The notes under the pieces were generated by a model. That model was not told the origin of the DNA. It was given only the letters and a program-made list of their open reading frames with translations, and ran no database searches. From contig NW_018343964.1 of assembly GCF_002099425.1 (NCBI RefSeq), forward strand, positions 13,998,001-14,062,000: a stretch of 64,000 nt of DNA, written 5' to 3'. This stretch comes from Phascolarctos cinereus (taxonomy: Eukaryota > Chordata > Mammalia > Diprotodontia > Phascolarctidae). Each line of letters begins with the position of its first letter. Positions within the stretch are counted from its first letter, which is position 1. This document shows positions 1 to 10,255 of this stretch, piece after piece. Made by a program: the position numbers and the translations under genes.

Positions 1-194
1 TGACCTAGTTGATTTGATACAGATTGATGTTGTCCACTTAGCTATTGGGATTATGAGATAATATAAAGAAAACCTAGTATTCTGTAATTATTTTATTGAA
101 CCTACATACACTGGCTAAAAGCCAGTGAGAGACTGGCGTGTGTGTATGTAGTCTGCAGCTACTGATACCTTGGTTATAGCTCATCATATTGTCA

Positions 195-735
195 CTCAGT
201 AAGCATTTAAGGTTTTAAACTAAGTGCTGGGGGTACAAAAGAAGGGCAGAAGACAATCCTAGCCCTCAAGGAGTTCACACACTAATAGGGGAGGCAACAT
301 GTAAATAGTGGTGTACAAACAAGATATTTACAAGGTGGATTGAAGATAATCTGTAGAGGGAAGGCACTTAGCCTTAAGTGGGATCAAGAAAGGCACGTTG
401 TAGAAGATGAGATTTTAGCTGGGACTTGAAGTAAATCAGGGAGGTGAACAGGCCAAGATGAGGAGGGAGAGTGTTCTAGGCATAGGGGAACAGCCAGTTA
501 GAATGCCTGGAGCAGAGAGAATGGATTGTCAGCAAGGAGGCTAGCATCACTGGATTGTAGATACTTTTGGGAGAAGTAAGGTATAAGAAGAGTGGAAAGG
601 TAGCAGGGGACCAGGTTGTAGAGGGCTTTGATGGCCAAACAGAGGATTTTACATTTGATCCTGGAGGTGATGTGGAACCACTGAAATTTATAGAACTCAT
701 TAAACTCTTCCTAGATGCACAGTCAACATTTAAAC
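195..735 (-). repeat. L2 LINE 3' end
   Basis: Read on the minus strand, 476-739 translates to the carboxyl end of an L2 ORF2 (PPGSNVKSSVWPSKP, FLYLTSPKSIYNPVML) with stops nearby. Positions 195-340 are the L2 3' UTR (complement of the stretch before the AATAAATG-type terminus). 5' truncated. Confidence 0.85.
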
Positions 736-929
736 CCATCTCCCATTATCCTTTTCACTTATATAAAACTCAAATGTCAATTTGGATATTAAATTGATGC
801 AGTAGAAAATGTGCTAGATTTGGAATTGGAGATTCTGGGTCTGAATCCCAACTCCTCTCCTTGCCCATGTGAGCTAGAATGAAAGAATAAAAACACTTGT
901 TATTAAGTGTTGACTAGGAATACAAGCTA

Positions 930-1180
930 GAATTCATACAGCACTTTAATATTTGCAAAGCACTTTACAGTGATTATCTCATGTGATCCTCACAACAGCC
1001 TTGGCGGGGGTGGGGGGAAGGTGCTTATGATCCCATTTTACAGATGAGGAAACAGGCTGAAGGAAATGAAGTGATTTTGCCTGAGGTCATGTAGCTAGAA
1101 AGTGTCTGAATCAGGATTTGAACTCAAGTCTTCCTGTCTCCATGTTTAGAATTACATTCCATTGTTCCACCTAGCTGACT
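930..1180 (-). repeat. MIR/CORE-SINE
   Basis: Shows the reversed MIR core: ATTTTACAGATGAGGAAAC, then a GGTCATGTAGCTAG box and a reversed tRNA-like head ending in CACCTAGCTG. A G-rich run interrupts it near 1005. Confidence 0.85.
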
Positions 1181-2103
1181 ATGTGCAAAACTTTGGACTG
1201 AAGATAAAAATAGAAAGGAAATACAGCTCTTGCTCTCAAGGAGCTTGAATTCTAATGAAGGGAGACCACATTTAGAGGAAGCTTCAGCTACAAGTCAAAT
1301 AGAAAGCCTGTGAGTCCATAGGGTGCAGTGGCAGACAGATGGTGTGGTGAGAAGATCCTAATACCCCTGTCCCCATGCAGGTTAGTAGAGTATTTCCTTA
1401 AAACGTCCTGAAACTGTCCTTAAGATTCTATTGGCTTAGAGGCCAGAAAACTTAGACTGTTGATATTATTTTCTGGTCACCCGAATACAAAATCGTAAGA
1501 AGCTCCAGCGGCTCTCAAATGTTTGGCTGAGACTGGGGAGCCATTTGTAGCTGAATCACCTTCCAGGGTCCTTGATGCACATCCTTATTAGATATCTTTG
1601 CCCAGTTATGGCTAAGTAAATCTCCTTTTGTTAACCATTGAATGATCTACGAGTGTCTCATTTTTAATCAGAACTTAGAGTAATCACTAAAATAATTGAG
1701 GTGTTGAAGTATTTCAGTTTAGCCACCTAATTCTGACTCCAATTTAACCATGTGATAGGTATGTATTTAACTCTTACGAACTGTGGAACTGGACTAGGAC
1801 AGCCTTTTTGCTCTAAAAGTAACGCTTAGGGTGAAGAATCTCTATTTAGAAGCATACACAGTAACTGCTAAGAGACGTTTGGATTGTATGGCATTCAACT
1901 AAAGTTCTCTGGTGCTACTTTTATCTTTCTTAACTTTTTTGAGTTCATCTACATTGCAGAAGAAAAAAAATCATTAAGTTCTTGGTGCACGAGTAATAAC
2001 ATTTCAGCCTATACCTAGTCCCTGTCCCTTGCATGTTATGTAACCAGATAGCCCCAAATTTTCAATTCAACATCTTGAAGGCATTTTCCTTTTTTGTTCC
2101 TAG

Positions 2104-2303
2104 GAGTTCAGGAGAAAATGGGCATAATGAATAAAGGTGTCATCTATGCCCTGTGGGATTATGAACCTCAGAATGGTGATGAACTGCCCATGAAGGAAGG
2201 AGACTGTATGACAATCATCCGAAGGGAAGATGAAGATGAAATTGAATGGTGGTGGGCACGTCTCAATGACAAGGAAGGATACGTGCCTCGAAATTTGCTG
2301 GGA
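2104..2303 (+). CDS. TP53BP2: TP53BP2 penultimate exon, SH3 domain
   Basis: A 200-nt exon, with AG at 2102-2103 after a T-rich tract and GT (GTAAGT) at 2304. It starts with the last two bases of a split Gly codon and reads [20 protein letters not shown] up to NLLG, ending on a full codon. It supplies the RT loop, n-Src loop and most of the SH3 fold. Confidence 0.98.
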
Positions 2304-5082
2304 GTAAGTTATTCCTTTTTTTGGAGGATGTTTCTTACTAAGGCTTTGGAGAGAGGAGACTTTGAAAAAGGTGGAGGATAACAGTATTCTCACATGCTTC
2401 CCCTTGAGGCTAGGCTGTTTGTGGCTGTGGAGAAGAGTGGAGTTACCTAGCCCAAGTGGGAATTGAGCCAATAACTTTGACCTTATTAACACTCTGCTCT
2501 GATTCCCCAAGTATCCATTATAGACAGCATTACCCTAGGCTTATGGGCCTTATAAAGGGAACAGAAGGCAATGGAGCTTAAAAACAAATCATAGAAAGAG
2601 GCTGAATATAAGAAATCAAATAACATAAGAACCTTTTCTTTTTTTGGACCAGAGCTGTGATTTGATTGTTGTAGAGAGCTCCTCAGGAGGTCCTCCTTCT
2701 ACCAGTGCAGATCCTCAGTGTGGACTCTCCAGTGTGGGGCCTTAAAGAGCTTTGGTGAGCTTCACTGAGAGATTAAGCGACCCGCCTGGGGGCCACCCTG
2801 CCCATCTAAGTGAGAGGTGACACTGGAACCCAAGTCTGCCTGACTCTATCCATTATGCCACAGGAATAAGAACATATGAAAATTATAGTGGTTTCTTAGT
2901 ATTGTGGACCTGCTGACTGTAGGTGAGAGATTTGTGTAGCAGCATTTTGAAGGAGGAATGTGGTCTGACAGGAGTGTGGGAGAGTGCATTCAAGTGAAAA
3001 AAATTACGTGTTTGAAGGCGCAAGCACATCCATTTTAATTATTTCTAGCCCCTTTTAGGGTCTGTTATTCTGTGACTTGGTGTTTTGGGGGAAAAAAAAA
3101 AGAAAAAATGAATAAAGAGATTTGGTAGAATGGGTTACAGAATAGAAACCAGTGGTATAGTGATGGTTTCTAAAAGTAGTGCTTAAGATAGCTAATTCTT
3201 TTTTTTTTTTTAATGCTAGGCAATGGGGTTAAGTGACTTGCCCAGGGTCACGTAGCTAGTAAGTGTTGTGTCTGAGGCCGGATTTGAACTCAGGTCCTCC
3301 TGACTCCAGGGAGGGTATTCTATACACTCTGCCACTTAGTTGCCCCAAGATAGCTAATTCTTGTTAGAATACTGCATGTAGTTTTGGTTATAAAAGCTAG
3401 GGGAGGGAAGGCAGAAGGAACTTAAAGTGACTCTCCAGGGTCACACAGCTAGCAAATGTCAGAAATTGGATTTGAATTCAAGTCTTCCTGACTCGAGGCT
3501 CTGAGCTTCTATCTATTATGGCAGTGAGGATGCCTAGGTGGTTGTTATAGTCCAGGTATAATGTGATTAGGGCATGAATCAGGGTTGTGCTTGTGGGAAT
3601 GATAAGGTAAGGCCTTGTATTTAAAATTGCAGGATTTAATTGATGGTCTAGGTACCAGCAATAAAGAAAAGAGCAGTTGAAATAATATTCTAATTTAGGA
3701 GTCTTTTTGGACTATACTTCACCCTGCTCCTCTGTCTTTTATCCATCATCTGTGTTAAGTACCCAATGTGCCTTGCTTACTTGTCTAACAAAACTTGTAA
3801 TTAAACACTAGGCTGTTGCATGTGGGTTATGTATTGGAATAGACTTTTACTTTACTGTAAAGTTAGGAATTAAAAGATGTACTCTAGCCCATAAAATAAG
3901 AGGTCTCTTTCAAATGTCAACTAAAAATGTGAAAAACTTACTATCTTCAAAGAATTTTACTTTTTAGTCCTATGAAGGAAATAAATTGGCATTAGTAGTA
4001 GTAGTAATTGTGCTTCCATTTGTATGGCACAATAGTATTTGAGTGTTTTTTCCTCACACTAATCCTGTGAGATATTATCTTCATTTTATATGCAGAAACT
4101 GAGGCTTGGAGTGGCTTAAGTGATGTGTCCCACAGCCTTGTAATTAGTGAGGAGCCTGTGAACTCCCATGTCTTTTCCTTCTAAACAGTCTCTTTTCTAC
4201 TGCAGCATGATGCCTCCTATTTTTACAGAGTTTCTGAAAGGTTGTACTTAGAACCAGTTGCTCCAGATTTCTGTTGGATATATTTAGTGGTTGTTTTCCA
4301 AGTGAAGGAGGGGCAGTATGCTTCTGTGTAATGGACGAGTTGTTCAATGACTGAGTGGATAAACAAGTAATCAAATGCAGGAACTTTCAGTGGTTTTTGC
4401 CCATGTGTTATCAGAAACAAATATGCTAAAGATTTTAATCTATTCCTCAGTCTTGGATTTCTTGAGTACTGAAATATTTTTTAGAGATAAATTTCACATG
4501 CACAATTTTTTTTTTGGCTTCATTTGAGACTTAAAGCAGTAGAAAAAGAAACTTAATTCATTGGCTTCAATAACCAAATTTATGACAATTATATTTGCTA
4601 ATTACCTTTATTTCCTTCAGAGAAATAAATGCTTTTCCTTTTGTGTGTTGCTCTGACACAACAGTTTAGGTGTGTTTCAGTTTTTTCCCTTCACTCTGTG
4701 TCTCTGAAACATTCTCTTGGAGAGGGAGTAGAGGGAGCAGTGAGCAGTTGAATTACTAATTTAAATCACTCGTGGATTGAAGTATGGAAACCTTGCTGCT
4801 TTCACCAGTAGCTGAGTAGCTCCTTTACAGTTACTCTCATTGCATCTCTCTTTCCACCCCTCCCCCAGTCCTCCATATAGAAGGGATTTAAGATTTTTTG
4901 TGTTACTGTACCACTTCACCTTTATAATCACTATCCCTATGACCTTTTGATATCTTCCTGAATAGTATCAGAACATAGTTGCTAAATATAATTTAATACA
5001 ATTTAATACACATATTAAATTATTTTTAACTCCTTTTTAGCTGTACCCAAGAATTAAACCACGACAAAGGAGCTTGGCATGA
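2104..5082 (+). CDS. TP53BP2: TP53BP2 (ASPP2), last two coding exons
   Basis: This is the 3' end of the gene for ASPP2, a p53-, Bcl-2- and PP1-binding protein that stimulates p53-dependent apoptosis and acts in cytoplasm, nucleus and at cell junctions. The two exons encode 80 residues that include the whole carboxyl-terminal SH3 domain. They contain the ALWDYEPQ motif (the ALYDY signature), the acidic [10 protein letters not shown] stretch with the binding-surface tryptophans, and GYVPRNLL followed by GLYPR. Recalled human ASPP2 differs at only about two positions here (D to G in QNGDEL, H to R in IIRRED). The upstream ankyrin-repeat exons are not in the window, so the intron before 2104 is over 2.1 kb. 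Exons 2104-2303 and 5041-5082 join in frame with AG and GT borders. The gene is convergent with CAPN2. Confidence 0.98.
2650..2870 (-). repeat. SINE, MAR1-like
   Basis: Reversed SINE with GAGATTAAGCGACCC, AAGTCTGCCTGACTC and TCCATTATGCCAC, matching the marsupial MAR1-type CORE-SINE plan. The family name is from memory. Confidence 0.6.
3201..3346 (-). repeat. SINE1_Md-type SINE with 16-bp target duplication
   Basis: Poly-T, then GGCAATGGGGTTAAGTGACTTGCCC and so on to GTTGCCCC, i.e. a reversed tRNA-derived SINE. It is flanked by identical 16-bp repeats at 3185-3200 and 3347-3362, so both insertion borders are exact. Confidence 0.95.
3410..3525 (-). repeat. MIR-like SINE fragment
   Basis: CCAGGGTCACACAGCTAGC followed by GGATTTGAATTCAAGTCTTC, the reversed A/B-box region of a MIR-type SINE. 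Confidence 0.8.
4000..4195 (-). repeat. MIR-like SINE
   Basis: Diverged reversed MIR: TCATTTTATATGCAGAAACTGAGGC, then a weak TTGTAATTAGTGAG box. The rest of this intron up to 5040 (4196-5040) shows no clear repeat. Confidence 0.7.
5041..5082 (+). CDS. TP53BP2: TP53BP2 terminal coding segment
   Basis: After a TTTTTAG acceptor at 5040 the frame reads [13 protein letters not shown] and stops at TGA (5080-5082). This is the exact carboxyl end known for mammalian ASPP2. LYPR completes the last SH3 strand and the basic tail follows. Confidence 0.98.
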   Translation: MYPRIKPRQRSLA

Positions 5083-5890
5083 AACCTCTTGGAATCTTTA
5101 TGAAGTACTAATCTGTGTTATTAAAAAGAAGTAATGTGATTGGTGTGGACACAATTTGCAAGTCTTTATTTCCTTGACAATATAACTAACTTGAAAGCAA
5201 TGAAGAATGTGCTTTAGAAGCAAATGAAGGATTGACTAATTCAATTGAGAACCTTCTACACACTGGAATGGTGCTTATAAGCAAGTGGTATTTGCCCTTT
5301 TGGGGTAAAGAAACTCCATACTTCAGCATGTGGCACTCATAAGGACAATGATGTAGTGACATCGAAATGTTGTTTTTTTTTAAAAAGGAAAAAAAACCCT
5401 TTTATTCAGTAGAAAAATCACATCCTGCCTAAGTGACTTTATTTTGGAACCTGCCTCAGTAATTGACTGTGATAATCTTGCGCACACCAGAATGGGCTAT
5501 TGCCATCTCAGCCTGCCCAGAAGCACCAAGGAGCACCTTTTGATAAGCAGAGCATTTTCTCAGATGACTTAGTTGAAGTTGTGAAAAGACAGTACCGTAG
5601 TCTGTATTGACCTGAAGAACCATTATCTAGTCTTAAAGTGAGCAATAACTTTATATGAGTGCTGTAGCATCTTAAGATTTACACATATATTTTGAATATT
5701 ATGCTATATTACATGTAATTTAGATTTAGAATCTTGTTTTTCACCTGAATTTTGCGTCTGTATTTATTGTCTTTTGTATTTTGGAATTTAAATGTAGAAA
5801 CATTCTGTAGACTTACCTTTAAAATTTGTCAGAATTTTATCTGATTTTATTTTTTTGTCAATTGTGATAAAATAAAATTTTTTTGTCTCT
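5083..5890 (+). other. TP53BP2: TP53BP2 3' UTR
   Basis: AT-rich sequence without recognisable repeats from the stop codon to the poly(A) signal. Absence of SINEs contrasts with the flanks and fits a conserved 3' UTR. The end is inferred as 10-20 nt past the AATAAA at 5871. Confidence 0.85.
5871..5876 (+). promoter_or_regulatory. TP53BP2: TP53BP2 poly(A) signal AATAAA
   Basis: AATAAA about 790 nt after the stop, followed by a T-rich GTCTCTTTAG stretch that can serve as downstream element. Confidence 0.85.
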
Positions 5891-6044
5891 TTAGCTTCTG
5901 CCTCTGATTTAAGTTCTTGGTATCAAAAGTAAGCTTTGACTAAATACAGGACTACCAACTTCTTGGATATCTTAACTCTGTACAGCAATTAACTGATGTA
6001 GTACAGAAATGTGACCCCTTAAATTTTATTCATCACCGATAACA

Positions 6045-6280
6045 ATGATGATGATAGCTCATACTTATATAGCACCTGCAAAGTGTTATACACATGGCCC
6101 TGGGGGGGCGGGGTAGGTGCTGTTATTATCTCCATTTTACAGGTGAGTGAACTGAGGCTGAGAGCCTAAGTGCGTTGCCTAGGGTTACATGGCTAGTAAT
6201 TAGCATCTGAGGCAGTTAAATCAGGTCTTCCCAACTCCATGTCCAGCACTCTTATGCACCATATCACTTAGCTGCCTAAA
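6045..6280 (-). repeat. MIR/CORE-SINE in intergenic gap
   Basis: CTCCATTTTACAGGTGAG, ACTGAGGCTGAG, GGTTACATGGCTAGTAA and CACTTAGCTGCC are all in order for a reversed CORE-SINE. It lies between the 3' ends of TP53BP2 and CAPN2. Confidence 0.85.
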
Positions 6281-6384
6281 CATACACTAGAGTTTATTCA
6301 TGGGGTGAGTGATGAAATCCCAGCATGTTCATTGAAGGTAGCTACCTTTTAGCGGACTAGTTTTGTATGCTCTTTATATACTCC

Positions 6385-6630
6385 AAATCATAGATTTAGA
6401 GTTAGAAGGATACTTAAGATGCACCTGGTCTATGTTTACCGATGGAGGAAATAGAAGTTCAGAGGCTTGCCCATTCTCATAGATGATCTTTACATCAGTT
6501 ATCTGAGATGGGTAGGACCTGTGATTATGTGGATCTTAAGAGGCCGTGACTTACTCAGTCACAAGGGTATTTAATTACTGCAAAGACACAACTAAAAGCC
6601 AGGTCTCCTGACTCTGGACTAGTGTTCTTT
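6385..6630 (-). repeat. MIR-like SINE fragments
   Basis: ATCATAGATTTAGAGTTAGAAGG and AGCCAGGTCTCCTGACTC bracket a diverged reversed MIR-type SINE. From here to about 7380 no clear element is seen. Confidence 0.6.
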
Positions 6631-7384
6631 TCACCATACAACAGGAGGTAAATGACAGTGAAAGGGTACTAGAAAGCTCAGAACATGAGATCATTATGCC
6701 ATTTTGGTGTCTCATATTCCAAGAAGAGGGATGGAACTAACGAGATTTTTATAGGTTGTTTGGATATGTAACTAATGTAACTAGTATATATAACTGGTGA
6801 TATGTAACTAATGACCTAAACAACTCTGGAACAAAATCCTTGCTGTAACAGATTCCTTCATATTGTGGGTCAAATTCTAGCTCCTGTGTATTACAGTAAT
6901 TAATGTACATTGCACATCTCATCTTAGTACATTATCAGCTAATTGCTTTACAGAGTTAAGATAACCAGGAAGTTGGTAACAATGTCGGACTAAGGCTGTT
7001 TCTACAATTTTTAATACAGCTTGTAGGTAAAGCGAAGTATGTTCCTTTTCTAAGGAACCCTCACATCTAAGCTTCTTGGGAAGAGAAAAATAAGCTACAG
7101 GAATCAGAGCTGCTCTTCAAGATTAGATCATTCATCAGTACTATGTAGTTCAGTCTTGTTTACAGAAAAGTGACTTTTCTTTTTGTGCATGCATGGATTT
7201 GCAAAGATCACTGCACTGGGTAGCTGGAATAGAGCTAAAACAACCACACATGCTTTTGACCTGTTCCCACTGGTCCTCCCTGCTAAGAAATACCACGCTA
7301 TAATTTCTTTACTCTGATGAATCATACTTATTTGAAAGAAAGGGAAACAAGATGAGGTTTTTTTTTTTGGTAACATTGCTTATA

Positions 7385-7390
7385 TTTATT
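7385..7390 (-). promoter_or_regulatory. CAPN2: Candidate distal CAPN2 poly(A) signal
   Basis: AATAAA on the minus strand followed within about 20 nt by a genomic A run (T run on the plus strand near 7358-7368). Confidence 0.45.
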
Positions 7391-7734
7391 TGATGATAAA
7401 GTTAGGAAATAACCTGGGACTATTTCCTGATGAACAGTTATTGACCTTGACTGCATGAACAAGCCAACTGATTTCTTAAAGTCAACAGTTGCCAAAGTAT
7501 TGAAACAGCAAGCAGCCTGATGTGTCCATCAATTTAAAAATATGATAGTCTGGCTTTAGTGCACAGTCTTCTGATTGGTCCAGAGCTGCAGTTAAGTAGT
7601 ATAAAATACCTAAATGTCTATATGACATTAAGAAGACCAGATTCTTCTGCTCTAGTACTTCTTAGGGTTAAAGACAATGATCTGCCATTTTCAGGATTCC
7701 TTAGCCCAAAGGACTTGAAAGGTAGAGGCAAAAT

Positions 7735-7920
7735 CATAGGATTCAGAGCCATTAGTGACCTCATGGATCACCCAGGCCAACCCCCTCATTTTACAGAAGA
7801 GGAAGCTAAGACCTAGATAAACTGACTTGTCCAAGGTCACATACCTTGGAATTGCCAGGACTTTAAACCCAGACCCTCTGATTCCAAGGATCCAATCCCC
7901 TTTCCATTACCTGTACTGCC
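7735..7920 (-). repeat. MIR-family SINE
   Basis: CCCTCATTTTACAGAAGAGG, then GTCCAAGGTCACATACC and a reversed head. It lies inside or just past the CAPN2 3' UTR. Confidence 0.75.
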
Positions 7921-7984
7921 TGTTTCTCATTTCAAATCTTTAAATGTCTTAAGTCAGGTTATTTCATGGGACTTAGAGGGAAGG

Positions 7985-8150
7985 AACTTTTGATGTAATC
8001 TAATCCAACCCCCTCATTTTACAGATATGGAATTGAGACCCAGAGAGTTAAGTGGTTTGCCCAAGGTGACATTAGGTAGGAAGCAGACATGAGTCAAGGT
8101 ATTCTGACGTCAAATCCAGTGCTCTTTCCTTTATACCACATGGACTTTCT
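7985..8150 (-). repeat. MIR-family SINE
   Basis: CCCCCTCATTTTACAGATATGG, GTTTGCCCAAGGTGACATTAGG and CAGTGCTCTTTCCTTTATACC mark a second reversed copy beside the first. Confidence 0.75.
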
Positions 8151-8242
8151 GATAGGTATTCTATTTTTCACTCTCTTAAAATGAAATGATGACCTCATTG
8201 TCACTTCTGGGATGTCAGCTAAATTTGCAAATGTAAATACTT

Positions 8243-8248
8243 TTTATT
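8243..8248 (-). promoter_or_regulatory. CAPN2: Candidate proximal CAPN2 poly(A) signal
   Basis: AATAAA on the minus strand, at the stem/loop border of a perfect 11-bp inverted repeat (8229-8239 and 8245-8255). Confidence 0.5.
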
Positions 8249-8693
8249 TACATTTACATTTTACATATTACATTTACACAGTGAGGGGTTGGTTCCTTTA
8301 TAAACAGCTTCATGTTTGCATAGGTATTGGGTTTTTCCCTGCATTTTTCTTGACTTAATATTGTTATACATATGTAAATATGTAAAAAAAAAAGTTATGT
8401 CCTATTTACAAAATTAAAGCTTTCATTGAGGTTGCAAAGGGCTACACTACACTTTTTGCATATAATGTCATGAGGCTACAGATCTCTTGCTCTGGGTATC
8501 TGGAAATTTTGATCTCTCAGGTACTTAAGACAATGCTACTTTTTGTCAGTCCTAATCATCAGTTCAAGCAGCTGCTATTCATAAACTGAAGGTGCAGATC
8601 AAAACTAGGACATAGTGTTTCTTTTATGGAAGATAAGTCTTCAGGTGATGGTAATTTCATGGGAAGTCTTCAGCAGGGTCAGTTATTATTACA

Positions 8694-8717
8694 TCAAAGG
8701 ACCGAAAAACACAGCCA
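8694..8717 (-). CDS. CAPN2: CAPN2 exon 21, carboxyl end and stop
   Basis: After CTTACAG (AG at 8718-8719) the frame reads WLCFSVL and stops at TGA (8696-8694), the known carboxyl end of calpain-2. Intron 20 is about 2.7 kb. Confidence 0.97.
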   Translation of the reverse strand, partial: WLCFSVL

Positions 8718-10218
8718 CTGTAAGAGAAGAAGGGAAAAAAAAACACTTTTCAATGACCCCCCCTTTCAGGTCAGGGTTACATGTTAAATACTTTGTAGTG
8801 TTATAGTTAGCTTCTTTTGAATAAGAAATACTGTATATCAGAAAAATCGTACACATAAGAGATTTCTTTATGGGCTAAAAGTCAGTATATCAATGAACAT
8901 TTTAAACCACATCCCCACTTAAAAGACCTAAATTTTTGGCTTAAACTAGTTAAATCGTCTATACGTTATTTCAAACTGGTTATCAAACACTGTGAAGGGT
9001 CTTTGTGCCGTGGCCATCCTCCAATCCTGAAATGGACTCCTTCCCCACCTCTCCCTAATTCAGAACATTCTGTGATTCTCATAACCTGCAGAGTGAAGTG
9101 GGCACAACCATAACAGTTTCTATCATCATAACATCAGCACTGTAAAAATGAATAACTTTGAAAGACTCAAGGACTCTGATGAATGCAATGACCAACCACG
9201 CACGCTTCAGGACAACTGATGATGAAGTAGACTGCCCCCTTCCTGTCAGAGAGAGGATGGACTCAAGATGCAGAGACACTTTTTTTTGGCTAATGTTGGG
9301 ATTTGTTTGCTTCTGTATATCTGTTACAAAGGCTATTTATTTTTAGTGGGACATGAGAGGTTTGAGGAAAGGAAAATAAATGCTAGTTGAAAAAAGTGGC
9401 TCGTATTTGACTACTTTGCATATGTTTGTATTTATTAATTACATTTATGCTATATAATCAGTTAATAAATGTTTACTAAGTGCCTACAGTGTGCCAGGCA
9501 CTGTGCTAAGCATATATATGTTTATATATGCTTGTTTATTGGTACATTCCAAGTTGATTTTTTCTTTTTTTTTTTTTTTGTACTTGTATCTCCACTGCCT
9601 GGCACACCAGTGGGCACTTAATAAATACTTGTTGATTGATTTATGATCCATGTTTCCTTGGGGCTCAAAGCAGTCCCATAAAAAGTTCATCTGACGAACA
9701 AGCATCCCCTGAAGGGAGATCTAGATGAGCATTCTTCATACTTGGAAACATCCGAGTGTAGAAAACTGAAGGGTGAGGCGATGGAAAAGGAGGGGAGAGC
9801 CAGGGGTGCGGGATGTTTTCATGACACTTGGAAGAAGGAGGGTGGGAAAAGATTGCGTAGGCAGACAAGTTTACTAAAAGAGTAGCAACAGTGACAGGCA
9901 GGGGAAGTTCAGGAGGAATGGGATCATGATAGATAAATAAGGATAATATGGGTAGAGTTCTCAGACTTTAACATATACCATATTTTAAGCCTCAATTACA
10001 CTGTGACTATTTTAGATTGCAATCTTTAAGGGCAGGGGCTGTTTTCTAGATTTCATGTGGCACCAGAATGTTAATGTTCAATTATAAGCAGTTTTAAAAT
10101 GTGCACTTTGTCGGCCAAAGGTGTTTCCCCATAATACAACAGAAGAGGCATATGTGTCTACACATGTATATATGTGTGTACACATACATGTATATATATG
10201 TGGGTGTGTGTATATATG

Positions 10219-10255
<37 letters not shown>

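Larger units (their letters stand above)
1..2103. other. TP53BP2: TP53BP2 intron (3' part)
   Basis: Intron before the SH3 exon. It holds an L2 3' end (about 195-735), a short MIR-like piece near 810-880 and a CORE-SINE (about 930-1180). I see no recognisable element in 1200-2080, and I saw no TP53BP2 ankyrin exon. Confidence 0.8.
7370..8693 (-). other. CAPN2: CAPN2 3' UTR (end uncertain)
   Basis: From the stop codon downward, 8290-8693 has no SINE. Two minus-strand AATAAA motifs could end the mRNA, at 8243-8248 (UTR about 450-470 nt) and at 7385-7390 (UTR about 1.3 kb). The longer form would contain two MIR-type SINEs (7735-7920, 7985-8150). Confidence 0.6.

Noticed and set aside
476-739. 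87-codon minus-strand frame resembling a protein
   Set aside because: It is the decayed carboxyl end of an L2 LINE, not a host gene.
2100-2510. 136-codon minus-strand frame over the TP53BP2 SH3 exon
   Set aside because: Shadow of the real plus-strand exon; crosses its donor site and shows no family similarity.
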